Source: NCEH01 sp002257205 (GTDB lineage Bacteria; Pseudomonadota; Alphaproteobacteria; Rhizobiales; Xanthobacteraceae). Taken from it: 64,000 bases of DNA. Every line of letters begins with the position of its first letter. Position 1 is the first letter of the stretch. The position numbers and the translations under genes are program-made. The stretch lies in NCBI RefSeq assembly GCF_043195105.1, contig NZ_JBAFWO010000004.1; one strand, 5' to 3'. Of the stretch, positions 1 through 8,395 are shown one piece after another. Below the pieces are notes generated by a model. It was not told where the DNA came from and did not search any database. It saw only the letters and a list, made by a program, of their open reading frames with translations.

Positions 1-31
1 CCTCTAACTTATTGAATAGAGGCGGATTCAC
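1..31. repeat. Partial copy of mosaic palindromic intergenic repeat
   Basis: Bases 1-31 are an exact reverse-complement match to 41741-41771, the middle palindrome of the composite repeat at 41689-41830. The copy is cut by the window edge, so its left part is unseen. After base 31 the two copies diverge, but both are followed by a GATCCGGCTC-type flank (here about 40-49). It sits downstream of the LysR gene stop at 57. It carries no coding potential that I can support. Confidence 0.85.
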
Positions 32-56
32 TATGGTCAGATCCGGCTCTGGCCGC

Positions 57-974
57 TCAGGCCGGCAGGGCGAGGTGCGCGAACGCGGCCTTCAGGCGCG
101 GCACGGCGAAATCCACGAACGCCCGCACCTTGGGCACCGAGAGGCGGCCTTCGGGCATGATGAGGTGGACCGGGAGCGGCGGCGGCTCGTGCGGCGCCAG
201 CACAATCGACAGCCGCCCGGCGCGCACATGCTCCGCCACCTGATAGGACAGGACGCGCGTGACCCCATGTCCCTCCAGCGCCGAGCCGATCGCGGCCTCG
301 ACGCTGTTGACGATCAGGCGCGGGGCGATCTGCACCGCCTGGCCGCCCGTGCCGGTGCCGCCGGCGAAGGCCCAGGCCTCGTGCCCGAAGCTGGTCATGG
401 CGATGCACCGATGGTCCGTAAGATCCGACGGGAGGAGGATCGCCGGCCGCTCCGCCAGATAGGCGGGGGCCGCGCACAGCACCCGCCGCACCTCGCCGAT
501 CTTGACCGCGATCAGGCTGGAATCCGGCAGATGGGCGATGCGCAAGGCCACGTCCACGCCCTCGTCCATCAGGTTCACCGACCGGTCGAGCAGCAGCAGG
601 CGCGCGCGCACCGCCGGCTGGGCGTCGAGATAGGCATCGAGAATGGGGCGCAGCACCTTGGCGCCGCTCACCAGCGGCGCGGTGAGGGTGAGCGTGCCGC
701 GCGGTGCCGCCCGCTCGCCCGCGGCCAGCATGTCGGCTTCCTCAAGATCGGTCAGCATGCGCCGGCAGGCGGCGGCATAGCGCTCGCCGGCCTCGCTCAG
801 GCGCAGCGCGCGCGTGGTCCGGTGCAGCAGCTGGACCCCCACATGGGCCTCCAGGAAGGCGATGGCGCGGGTGACGGCGGCCGGCGAATGGCCGAGCCGG
901 CGCCCGGCTCCGGCAAGGCTGCCTTCGTCGAGCGCGGTCACGAACACCCGCATGGCATCGATCCGGTCCATCAT
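57..974 (-). CDS. LysR-family transcriptional regulator
   Basis: This is a 305-residue LysR-type regulator. The N-terminus (MMDRIDAMRVFVTALDEGSL) followed by a helix-turn-helix with the SPAAVTRAIAFLEAHVG segment is the usual DNA-binding domain. The rest matches the effector-binding domain, including the typical LTAPLVSGAKVLRPIL and DVALRIAHLPDSSL stretches. I chose the ATG at 974 (a second ATG follows at 971) because a GGGGAG ribosome-binding site lies just upstream and the helix-turn-helix begins immediately; an upstream in-frame ATG at 1058 would add an unconserved 28-residue leader. The target is not evident: no divergent gene is present and the upstream neighbour at 1110-1814 is on the same strand. 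A strong inverted repeat at 1013-1049 lies in its promoter region and could be an operator. The effector is unknown. Confidence 0.93.
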   Translation of the reverse strand: MMDRIDAMRVFVTALDEGSLAGAGRRLGHSPAAVTRAIAFLEAHVGVQLLHRTTRALRLSEAGERYAAACRRMLTDLEEADMLAAGERAAPRGTLTLTAPLVSGAKVLRPILDAYLDAQPAVRARLLLLDRSVNLMDEGVDVALRIAHLPDSSLIAVKIGEVRRVLCAAPAYLAERPAILLPSDLTDHRCIAMTSFGHEAWAFAGGTGTGGQAVQIAPRLIVNSVEAAIGSALEGHGVTRVLSYQVAEHVRAGRLSIVLAPHEPPPLPVHLIMPEGRLSVPKVRAFVDFAVPRLKAAFAHLALPA

Positions 975-1012
975 CGCTCCCCGGCCGCGCGGGCCGATCT
1001 CATAGAGGCATA

Positions 1013-1049
1013 GGGCGTTGTCCCGGTTCCGGGAATCGGGACAACGCCC
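1013..1049. promoter_or_regulatory. Perfect 12-bp inverted repeat upstream of the LysR gene
   Basis: Arms GGGCGTTGTCCC (1013-1024) and GGGACAACGCCC (1038-1049) are perfectly complementary around a 13-base loop. It lies 38 bases upstream of the LysR start and 60 bases beyond the stop of the preceding gene. No U-tract follows on the minus strand, so it is a weak fit to an intrinsic terminator; an operator for the LysR protein or a transcript-end hairpin are both possible. Confidence 0.6.
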
Positions 1050-1109
1050 TCGGTGCATGGGCGCGCTTTCGTCTGGTGCGCCGCGCGCCGCCGCGCCAGA
1101 AAGCGCGGA

Positions 1110-1814
1110 TCAGCGGACCTTCGCCTGCGTGCCCGCCGCCTGCACGCCCGTGGCCTGCGCACCGGCGAAGGCGGCGAGGAGCGCGAGCAAAGGCGGCACC
1201 GCGAAGCACCACATGCCGATGAACACATACAGCAGCGCCGCGAGCCCGCAGCCGAGCGCGAAGGCCGCGACCGCGCCGGACATGCGCCCGAGCCGCCCGC
1301 GCGCGGTCGCCGCCTGGTCCGGCGGCAGGCCGCGCGCCAGATCCACGAGGTCGATCATCACCTGGGTGGTGGTGCCGGTCATCAGCGTGGTGGGCGGCGC
1401 GCTGGCGAGGTGGATGCGGTGGATGGCGTTCTGGATCGCCATGGCGGACACCAGGGTCATGCCCGTGAGCATCGCGCGCCAGGCATCGGAATCGGCGAAC
1501 GGGCCAAACGTCACGGCCATGATTGCGGCGGCCGTGAGCAGGGCGAACTTCAGGCCAAGCAGGGTGCGCATCTGCGGCAGGCCGCGCGCTTCGAGCCCGT
1601 AGCCCAGCAGGCGCACCAGCATCACCACGACGCAGAACACCGGCAGCGCCAGCAGCTTGGCCCAGGCGCCGGAGGTTCCATGCACCATGGCGGCGCCGAA
1701 GGTGACGAAGTTGCCCGTGACATGGGCGGTGAACAGGCCCTGGAGCGCGAGGAAGCCGGCCGTATCCACATAGCCGCCGTTCAGGCTGAGAATCGCGGGC
1801 AGGCCGGGCTTCAT
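1110..1814 (-). CDS. YoaK/DUF1275 family membrane protein
   Basis: A 234-residue integral membrane protein of the YoaK (DUF1275) family, whose function is not established. The family signature near the N-terminus, NGGYVDTAGFLALQGLFTAH followed by VTGNFVTFGAA, is clear, and about six hydrophobic segments follow, ending in a short polar tail. I chose the ATG at 1814 (MKPGLPAILSLNGG) because the family signature starts about ten residues later; the frame stays open upstream but encodes low-complexity Pro/Ser/Arg sequence unlike this family. It lies 127 bases downstream of dps and upstream of the LysR gene on the same strand; nothing ties the three into one pathway. Confidence 0.88.
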   Translation of the reverse strand: MKPGLPAILSLNGGYVDTAGFLALQGLFTAHVTGNFVTFGAAMVHGTSGAWAKLLALPVFCVVVMLVRLLGYGLEARGLPQMRTLLGLKFALLTAAAIMAVTFGPFADSDAWRAMLTGMTLVSAMAIQNAIHRIHLASAPPTTLMTGTTTQVMIDLVDLARGLPPDQAATARGRLGRMSGAVAAFALGCGLAALLYVFIGMWCFAVPPLLALLAAFAGAQATGVQAAGTQAKVR

Positions 1815-1941
1815 AAGGTGTCCCCAGACGTGATGCGGGCAAGGGAAGGGTGAAGGGCGAGGGAAGGGACACATCGAGCGCGGCGCGCATCGGCTCGAGG
1901 GCGGGCGGGGCCGGCCCTCGAACCTGTTTGGCAATGCGTGA

Positions 1942-2535
1942 TCAGGCTTCGCGGCGGGTGGTCTCGAACAGGAACCAGGCGCGGCGCTCGGTCTCGTCGA
2001 TCCAGTTTTCCAGCAGGCTGGCGGTGGCGACATCCTGGTTCTCGTCACACAGGTCATGCACCTCACGCATGGAAACGACGAGCTGCACATTGTCGTCGCG
2101 CAGCTCGCTCAGCATGTCCTGCGGAGTGACATATTCGGCGTCATTGTCCAGCAGCCGCTGCTGGCGGGCGATCTGGCCGATGGACTTGATCGTGGTGCCG
2201 CCGATCTTGCGCACGCGCTCGGCGATCGGATCGGTCATGGCGAAGATCTGGTCGCTCTGCTCGTCCAGCAACAGGTGATAATCGCGGAAATGCGGGCCGG
2301 ACATGTGCCAGTGGAAGTTCTTGGTCTTCAGATAGAGCACGAACACGTCGGCGAGCAGGCCGTTCAGCGCGCCGGCGATGTCCTGCACCGCGTTGGAGGA
2401 ATAATTGGCGCGGGTCTGCAAGGCGGCGGCGGCGCGCGATTTTGCGGCGTCGAGCTTTCCCTCGGTCTTGGCTTCGGCCTTGGGTTCGGTTTTGGCCTTC
2501 TTGGATTTCGGCGCCTGGGACTTGGTGTCACTCAT
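1942..2535 (-). CDS. dps: Dps-family DNA-protection ferritin
   Basis: A 197-residue Dps/ferritin-like protein, expected to form a dodecamer that oxidises Fe(II) with peroxide, stores iron and coats DNA under starvation or oxidative stress. The ferroxidase signature is present: KTKNFHWHMSGPHFRDYHLL then DEQSDQIFAMTDPIAERVR supplies the inter-subunit His, Asp and Glu ligands. The first about 35 residues are rich in Lys, Ala and Glu (SKKAKTEPKAEAKTEG), a flexible basic extension of the kind known to help some Dps proteins bind DNA. The ATG at 2535 has a well-placed AGGAG. An in-frame upstream start at 2706 would add an unconserved Arg/Pro leader and was rejected. Confidence 0.95.
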   Translation of the reverse strand: MSDTKSQAPKSKKAKTEPKAEAKTEGKLDAAKSRAAAALQTRANYSSNAVQDIAGALNGLLADVFVLYLKTKNFHWHMSGPHFRDYHLLLDEQSDQIFAMTDPIAERVRKIGGTTIKSIGQIARQQRLLDNDAEYVTPQDMLSELRDDNVQLVVSMREVHDLCDENQDVATASLLENWIDETERRAWFLFETTRREA

Positions 2536-3140
2536 GGGACAGCTCCTGGGAACTGAGGCGCGGCCGAGCCGGGCCTCGCGTGGGGAAGGCGGTGCGCCGG
2601 CCGTGTCTCCCGGACGTGGGGGCGCGCGTTTCCGGCGGAGGACGGGCGGAGCGGATGTGGGGCGCCCGGGTTCAAAGTCTGTATCGCCGCATTCTTGCAC
2701 ATCCATGTGTCATGCCGCCAAGAGGTATCAAGCCGGAAACTACGGCCAAGTTCCCCGCGCCGGTCTCTTCTCCCGCAGCGGCAGCGGGATTTTTGGCGCG
2801 ATGGTGCCCGCCGTGGGGCAGCGCTGGCGGCGTTCGCCCATTTGTGAGCTGTCCTCAAGTCACCGTCGCGCGGGGCGGCGGCCCTGTATCGGCAAATACT
2901 TAGCCGGCATGTCAAGCCCGCTTACGTAGTTTCCGAGGCTGTTGCAGTGCACGCGCCGCGGCTAGGTTGCGGCGGCTGCGAAGGATCGGCCGACCGGGGA
3001 TCCGCTGCCGCGTTTCGGCCGTTTCGGCAGGGCGCGGACCGTGTGACGCGGACGTCGTTCGGCGCGGTCCTGCGGGTCGATGCCCTGGCGGTGCGGGTCC
3101 GATGCTATCGTTCAGCTGAGAGATCAAAGGCGACACGAAA
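2536..3140. other. Intergenic region between dps and phaC (divergent)
   Basis: About 600 bases with no gene I can support; open frames here are Arg/Pro/Ser-rich and overlap one another on both strands. It must hold the divergent dps and phaC promoters. A TTGACA-like hexamer lies at 2910-2915 on the minus strand but without a convincing -10 partner. On the plus strand a TTGCAGTGCA motif (2942-2951) is of the TGC-rich kind that PhaR/AniA-type regulators of PHA genes bind in relatives; this is only suggestive. Confidence 0.5.
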
Positions 3141-4997
3141 ATGGCAGAGACGGTCCTGAAGCTTGTCAGCGACACGAACGCGCCCGCCCCGGCTCCGCTG
3201 CCGGCACCTGCGTCCGCCGTGCCCGCTCCGGCGCATGAAATTCCGCTCCAGCTGCCGGCCGCGTGCGGGGATGTCGATCACGAGGGCCTGCGCCTGTTCG
3301 ACCGGCGCGTCGGTGCCGCCATCGCGGAGATGACCGGCGGCCTCTCGCCGGCGGCGCTCGCGCTCGCTTATACCGATTGGGCCCTGCATCTGGCCTCCGC
3401 CCCCGGCAAGCGCACGGAACTGGCATTGAAGGCCATGTTCGGCGCGCGCGAATTCGCCGCCCACATGCTCAATCCCGCCGCGCCGACCGCGTTCGAGGCC
3501 GAAGGCCCGGTCACCGGCGACGAGCGGTTCCGCAACCCGGGCTGGAGCCGCTGGCCCTATTCCATCTGGCGCGAAGGCTTTCTGCGGACCCAGCAATGGT
3601 GGCACGAAGCCACGTGCAACGTGCCCGGCATGGCGCCGCATCATGCCGACGTGGTGTCCTTCACGGCGCGTCAATTGCTCGACATGGCCTCGCCCGCCAA
3701 CCTGCCGTTCGCCAATCCCGAGGTGGTGCAGAAATCGGTGGCCAGCGGCGGGGCGAATTATGTGGCGGGCGCCAAGAACCTGATGGAAGACCTCGCCCGC
3801 AAGCGCGCCCACAAGCCGCCGCTCGGCGCGGAGGCGTTCAAGGTGGGCCGCGATGTCGCCGCGACGCCGGGCAAGGTGGTCTATCGCAACCGGCTGGTGG
3901 AGCTGATCCAATACAGCCCGTCGACGCCGGGCGTGTATCGCGAGCCGGTGCTGATCGTGCCCGCCTGGATCATGAAATATTACATCCTCGATTTGTCCCC
4001 CCACAATTCGCTGATCCGCTATCTGGTAGGGCAGGGGCACACGGTGTTCGCGGTCTCCTGGCGCAATGTGACCGCCGAGGATCGCGATCTCAGCTTCGAG
4101 GATTACCGCCATCTCGGCGTCGCGGCCGCGCTCGATGTCGTCAGCGCGGTGGTGCCGGGCGAGAAGATCCACGCGGTGGGCTATTGCCTCGGCGGCACGC
4201 TGCTCACGGTGGCGGCGGCGGCCATGGCGGACGCCGGGGACACGCGCCTCGCCTCCATGACCCTGTTCGCGGCGCAGACCGATTTCACCGAGCCGGGCGA
4301 GCTGGAATTGTTCATCGACCACAGCCAGGTGAGCCTGCTGGAGGACATGATGTGGGATCGCGGCTATCTGGATTCCAGCCAGATGGCCGGCGCTTTCCAG
4401 CTGCTGAAGTCCAACGATCTGGTCTGGTCGCGCATGGTGCATGATTATCTCATGGGCGAGCGCTATCCCATGAACGATCTGATGGCCTGGAACGCCGACG
4501 CCACCCGCATGCCCTACAAGATGCATTCGGATTATCTGCGCAAGCTGTTCCTGGACAATGATCTCGCCTCGGGCCGCTATGTGGTGAACGGGCATCCGAT
4601 CGCGATCCAGGACATCCGCGTGCCGATCTTCACCGTGGGCACCGAGCGCGACCACATCGCGCCGTGGCGCTCGGTCTATAAGATCCACTATCTCACCGAC
4701 ACCGATGTGACGTTCGTGCTGACCAGCGGCGGGCACAATGCCGGCATCGTCAGCGAGCCGGGCCATCCGCACCGCCAGTTCCGCCTGCGCGAGAAGGGTG
4801 CCATGGACCCTTGCCTCGGGCCCAGCGAATGGTTCGCGGCGACGCCCGCGCAGCCGGGCTCCTGGTGGCCGGCCTGGCAGGGCTGGCTGGCGCAGCGCTC
4901 GTCCCAGGGCCTTGTCTCTCCCCCGCCCATGGGCGCGCCGGGCGCGGGCTATCCCCCGCTCGACGACGCGCCCGGCACCTATGTCCTGCAAGCGTGA
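3141..4997 (+). CDS. phaC: Poly(3-hydroxyalkanoate) synthase, class I-type
   Basis: A 618-residue PHA synthase that polymerises (R)-3-hydroxyacyl-CoA on the surface of storage granules. It has the PhaC N-terminal domain (about 60-230) and an alpha/beta-hydrolase core. The lipase-like box is GYCLGG with the catalytic Cys at 349, and the remaining triad is Asp504 (TERDHIAPW) and His532 (SGGHNAGIV). Conserved PPWINKYYILD-like sequence appears here as PAWIMKYYILDLSP (274-287). Residues 15-32 are a Pro/Ala-rich linker. It opens a five-gene plus-strand run; the next gene begins 8 bases after its stop. The neighbouring phosphotransacylase and kinase suggest that acyl-phosphate chemistry feeds it with CoA thioesters. 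Substrate chain length cannot be read from sequence. Confidence 0.95.
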   Translation: MAETVLKLVSDTNAPAPAPLPAPASAVPAPAHEIPLQLPAACGDVDHEGLRLFDRRVGAAIAEMTGGLSPAALALAYTDWALHLASAPGKRTELALKAMFGAREFAAHMLNPAAPTAFEAEGPVTGDERFRNPGWSRWPYSIWREGFLRTQQWWHEATCNVPGMAPHHADVVSFTARQLLDMASPANLPFANPEVVQKSVASGGANYVAGAKNLMEDLARKRAHKPPLGAEAFKVGRDVAATPGKVVYRNRLVELIQYSPSTPGVYREPVLIVPAWIMKYYILDLSPHNSLIRYLVGQGHTVFAVSWRNVTAEDRDLSFEDYRHLGVAAALDVVSAVVPGEKIHAVGYCLGGTLLTVAAAAMADAGDTRLASMTLFAAQTDFTEPGELELFIDHSQVSLLEDMMWDRGYLDSSQMAGAFQLLKSNDLVWSRMVHDYLMGERYPMNDLMAWNADATRMPYKMHSDYLRKLFLDNDLASGRYVVNGHPIAIQDIRVPIFTVGTERDHIAPWRSVYKIHYLTDTDVTFVLTSGGHNAGIVSEPGHPHRQFRLREKGAMDPCLGPSEWFAATPAQPGSWWPAWQGWLAQRSSQGLVSPPPMGAPGAGYPPLDDAPGTYVLQA

Positions 4998-5005
4998 GAT
5001 CCATC

Positions 5006-6412
5006 ATGAACGCGCCTTTGCTGCTGAACCGCACGTTCGACGAGCTGAACGTCGGCGATTCCGCCTCGCTGACGCGGGTGGTCAGGAATGAAGACATCGA
5101 ATTGTTCGCCGCCGTCTCCGGCGACGTCAATCCGGCCCATCTCGACAAGGCCTATGCCGCCACCGACATCTTCGGCCATGTGGTGATCCACGGCATGTGG
5201 ACCGGCGGGCTGATCTCCACCCTGCTCGGCACCGAATTGCCGGGGCCGGGCACCATCTATCTCGCGCAGGACCTGCATTTCAGGAAGCCCGTGGCGCCCG
5301 GCGACACCATCACCGCCACCGTCACGGTGCTGGAGAAGAAGCCCGAGAAGCGCATCGTGCTGCTCGACACGCGCTGCGTGAACCAGACCGGCGTCGATGT
5401 GCTGACCGGTACCGCGACCGTGATCGCGCCGTCTGAAAAGCTCGCCTTGCCGCGCATCGCCGTGCCCGAGGTGCTGTTGCGCGGCGGCGAGCGTTATTCC
5501 GAATTCGTCCAGCGCGCCCGTTCCCTGCCGCCCATGCGCGTGGGCGTGGTGCATCCCTGCAGCGTCGAGGCGCTCCAGGCCGCCATCGAGGCGCGCGACG
5601 AGGGGTTGATCGATCCCATCCTGATCGGCCCCGAGCACAAGATTCGCGCGGTCGCGGAGAAGGCCGGCATCTCGCTCGCGGGGCTGCGCATCGAGGCGGT
5701 GGAGCACAGCCACGCCGCCGCCGTGCGCGGCGCGGCGCTGGCTGCCTCGGGGGAATGCGCGGCGCTCATGAAGGGCAGCCTGCACACCGACGAATTGCTG
5801 GGCGCGGTGGTCGCCGCCGCCTCCGGCCTGCGCACCGAGCGGCGCATCAGCCATGTCTATGCGCTCGACGTGCCGTCCTATCCCAAGCCGCTGATCGTCA
5901 CCGACGCGGCCATCAACATCGCCCCGACCCTGGAGCAGAAGCGCGACATCTGCCAGAACGCCATCGATTTGCTGCACCGCCTCGGCATTCCCGAGCCGCT
6001 GGTCGCGGTGCTCGCGGCGGTGGAGACGGTGAACCCGGACATGCCGGCCACCATTGATGCGGCGGCGCTCACCGTCATGGCGGCGCGGGGCCAGATCACC
6101 GGCGCCAAGGTGGACGGGCCGCTCGCCTTCGACAATGCCATCAGCCTCGATGCCGCGCACATCAAGCAGATCGTCTCGCCCGTCGCCGGGCAGCCGGACA
6201 TCCTGCTGGTGCCGAACCTGGAGGCCGGCAACATGCTGGCCAAGCAATTGATCTATCTCGCTGGCGCCGATGCCGCCGGGCTGGTGCTCGGGGCGCGCGT
6301 GCCGATCATCCTCACCAGCCGGTCGGATGCGCTGAAGGTGCGCCTCGCCTCGGTGGCGCTGGCCAAGCTCTCGGTCGCCGGCCAGCCCAAGCTCGACGGG
6401 GTGACGCTGTGA
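5006..6412 (+). CDS. MaoC-like hydratase fused to phosphate acyltransferase
   Basis: A 468-residue fusion. Residues about 1-145 are a MaoC/(R)-specific enoyl-CoA hydratase hot-dog domain with the hydratase motif GDVNPAHLDKAYA (Asp and His catalytic pair) and IHGMWTGGLIS. Residues about 165-468 are a phosphate acetyl/butyryltransferase (PTA_PTB family; RVGVVHPCSVEALQAAIEA and GADAAGLVLGARVPIILTSR). The hydratase can make (R)-3-hydroxyacyl-CoA from enoyl-CoA, and the transferase interconverts acyl-CoA and acyl-phosphate. Both activities border the PHA synthase upstream and the acyl kinase that overlaps its 3' end by four bases (GTGA). This hydratase-transferase fusion is, from memory, a recurrent alphaproteobacterial arrangement. 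The start is the ATG at 5006, matching the beginning of the hot-dog domain. Confidence 0.92.
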   Translation: MNAPLLLNRTFDELNVGDSASLTRVVRNEDIELFAAVSGDVNPAHLDKAYAATDIFGHVVIHGMWTGGLISTLLGTELPGPGTIYLAQDLHFRKPVAPGDTITATVTVLEKKPEKRIVLLDTRCVNQTGVDVLTGTATVIAPSEKLALPRIAVPEVLLRGGERYSEFVQRARSLPPMRVGVVHPCSVEALQAAIEARDEGLIDPILIGPEHKIRAVAEKAGISLAGLRIEAVEHSHAAAVRGAALAASGECAALMKGSLHTDELLGAVVAAASGLRTERRISHVYALDVPSYPKPLIVTDAAINIAPTLEQKRDICQNAIDLLHRLGIPEPLVAVLAAVETVNPDMPATIDAAALTVMAARGQITGAKVDGPLAFDNAISLDAAHIKQIVSPVAGQPDILLVPNLEAGNMLAKQLIYLAGADAAGLVLGARVPIILTSRSDALKVRLASVALAKLSVAGQPKLDGVTL

Positions 6413-7599
6413 GCGACCATATCCTGCTGACCTTCAACCCCGGTTCCTCGACCCTGAAGATGGGCCTGTTCGCGGTGGAGGGCGACCAGGCCCGCCGGCT
6501 CGGGCGGGGCATCATCGATTTGCGCCGCAGCCCGCTGGTGCTCAGCGTCAGTGAAGGCGGGGAGGCGCGGGACATCCGCCTGACCTCAGCCGTCACCGAG
6601 GATTTGCGCGAGGTGATCGACGAGACGCTGCGCTGGCTGGTGGCGCATTTCGGCGTCGCCGGGCTCACGGCGGTGGGGCACCGGGTGGTGCACGGCGGCG
6701 ACCGCTTCGGCGGCCCGGCGCTGGTGGATCACGAGACCTTCAAGGGCATCGAGAGCCTGACGCCGCTCGCCCCCCTGCATCAGCCGCAGAGCGTGCGCAT
6801 CATCAAGGCGCTGTACCATCTGCGGCCGGACCTGCCGCAGGTGGCCTCCTTCGACACCGCCTTCCATCGCACCCAGGCGGATGTGGTGCGCCGCTTCGCC
6901 TTGCCGCGCGAGATGTTCGATGCCGGGGTGAAGCGCTACGGCTTCCACGGCCTGTCCTATAAATACATCGCCCGCGAGCTGGGCCGGCACGATCCGACCT
7001 TCGGCGGGCGGGTGGTGGTTGCCCATCTCGGCAGCGGCGCCAGCCTGTGCGCGCTCTCCGGCGGCATCAGCCGCGACACCTCCATGGGCTTTTCCACCCT
7101 CGACGGCATCCCCATGGCGACGCGCTGCGGCACGCTCGATCCGGGTGTCGTGATCCATATGCTGAAGCAGGAAAAGCGCCCGCTGGAGGAGGTGGAGGAC
7201 ATTCTCTACCACCGCTCCGGCCTGCTGGGAGTCTCCGGCATCAGCGCCGACAGTCGTGCGCTGCTGGCCTCCCATGCGGAGGAGGCGCGCGAGGCGCTCG
7301 AACTCTTCACCTTCCGCATCGCGCGCGAGACGGCGGCGCTCGCCACCACGCTCGGCGGGCTCGACGGGTTCGTCTTCACCGCCGGCATCGGCGAGCACCA
7401 GGGCGAAATTCGCAGCGCGGTGGCGGCGCGCCTCGGCTGGCTCGGCATGAAGCTGGACGAAGATGCCAATGCCGCAAACGCGGCGCTGATCTCCGCCATC
7501 GACAGCAAGGTTCAAGTCTTCGTCATCCCCACCGACGAGGAACAGGTGATCGCCGACGAAGCGGTCGGCATCATCCAGCATCTGGAGCCCGTGCGATGA
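6409..7599 (+). CDS. ackA: Acetate/propionate/butyrate-family kinase
   Basis: A 396-residue ASKHA-superfamily carboxylate kinase that interconverts acyl-phosphate plus ADP with carboxylate plus ATP. Signatures are FNPGSSTLKMGLF near the N-terminus, VGHRVVHGGDRF, KRYGFHGLSYKYI, VVAHLGSGASLCAL and FTAGIGEHQGEIR. The start is a GTG at 6409 whose bases overlap the preceding stop, indicating translational coupling. With the upstream phosphotransacylase it forms a Pta-Ack-type or Ptb-Buk-type pair; since the true substrate is not visible, acetate, propionate, butyrate or a hydroxy acid are all possible. Its last four bases overlap fabI (ATGA). Confidence 0.94.
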   Translation: MSDHILLTFNPGSSTLKMGLFAVEGDQARRLGRGIIDLRRSPLVLSVSEGGEARDIRLTSAVTEDLREVIDETLRWLVAHFGVAGLTAVGHRVVHGGDRFGGPALVDHETFKGIESLTPLAPLHQPQSVRIIKALYHLRPDLPQVASFDTAFHRTQADVVRRFALPREMFDAGVKRYGFHGLSYKYIARELGRHDPTFGGRVVVAHLGSGASLCALSGGISRDTSMGFSTLDGIPMATRCGTLDPGVVIHMLKQEKRPLEEVEDILYHRSGLLGVSGISADSRALLASHAEEAREALELFTFRIARETAALATTLGGLDGFVFTAGIGEHQGEIRSAVAARLGWLGMKLDEDANAANAALISAIDSKVQVFVIPTDEEQVIADEAVGIIQHLEPVR

Positions 7600-8369
7600 G
7601 CGCCATTGTCGATCTCACCGGAAAGCGCGGCCTGGTCGTCGGCATCGCCAATGCCGAGAGCATCGCCCACGGCTGCGCGCGCGCGTTCCATGGCGCGGGG
7701 GCGGAACTGGCCGTCACCTATCTCAACGAGAAGGCGATCCCCTATGTGCGCCCGCTGGCGGAGGGCCTGGAGGCCTCCATCATCGTGCCGTGCGACGTGC
7801 GCATTCCCGGCCAGCTGGAAGCGGTGTTCGCCACCATCGAGCGGCAATGGGGCAGCCTGGATTTCGTGTTCCATTCCATCGCCTTCGCCCCGCGCGAGGA
7901 TCTGCACACCGGCCTTGTGAACTGCTCCGCCGAGGGGTTCGCCATGGCCATGGACGTGTCGTGCCATTCCTTCATCCGCATGGCGAAGCTGGCGCTGCCG
8001 CTGATGAAGACCGGCGGCGCACTGCAGACCGTGAGCTTCTTCGGCAGCGAGCGGGTGGTCGACAATTACAACCTCATGGGTCCGGTGAAGGCCGCGCTGG
8101 AATCCACCGTGCGTTATCTGGCGGCCGATCTCGCTGCGGCGGGCATTCGCGTCCACGCCCTGTCCACCGGCCCGGTGCAGACCCGCGCCGCGTCCGGCAT
8201 CGAGCGCTTCGACGAATTGCTGGACAAGGTGCGCGCCCGCACGCCGGCGAACCATCTCGTGTCCACCGAGCAGATCGGCAAGGTGGCGGCTTTCCTGGTG
8301 AGCGAGGCCGGGGCGCCGCTCACCGGCTCCGTGGTCTATGCCGACGCGGGTTTCCATATCGTCGCCTGA
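7596..8369 (+). CDS. fabI: FabI-family enoyl-ACP reductase paralogue (Tyr146 replaced)
   Basis: A 257-residue short-chain reductase of the FabI enoyl-ACP reductase family. The N-terminal nucleotide motif is GIANAESIAHGCA and the active-site Y-x6-K is intact (Tyr158, Lys165 in NYNLMGPVK). The position equivalent to E. coli Tyr146 is Phe148 (SFFGSER instead of SYLGAER). FabI normally reduces trans-2-enoyl-ACP with NADH; here it ends an operon for acyl-CoA/PHA metabolism, overlapping the kinase stop by four bases. It may therefore be a secondary FabI acting in acyl flux rather than the essential housekeeping enzyme; that is inference. The start ATG at 7596 is fixed by the ATGA overlap. Confidence 0.9.
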   Translation: MSAIVDLTGKRGLVVGIANAESIAHGCARAFHGAGAELAVTYLNEKAIPYVRPLAEGLEASIIVPCDVRIPGQLEAVFATIERQWGSLDFVFHSIAFAPREDLHTGLVNCSAEGFAMAMDVSCHSFIRMAKLALPLMKTGGALQTVSFFGSERVVDNYNLMGPVKAALESTVRYLAADLAAAGIRVHALSTGPVQTRAASGIERFDELLDKVRARTPANHLVSTEQIGKVAAFLVSEAGAPLTGSVVYADAGFHIVA

Positions 8370-8395
8370 CTGGCGGTGAAGGGTTTCGGGACGCC

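Noticed and set aside
3105..4991. Antisense frame of about 630 codons opposite phaC
   Set aside because: His/Arg-rich translation with no family resemblance; PHA synthase is intact on the other strand.
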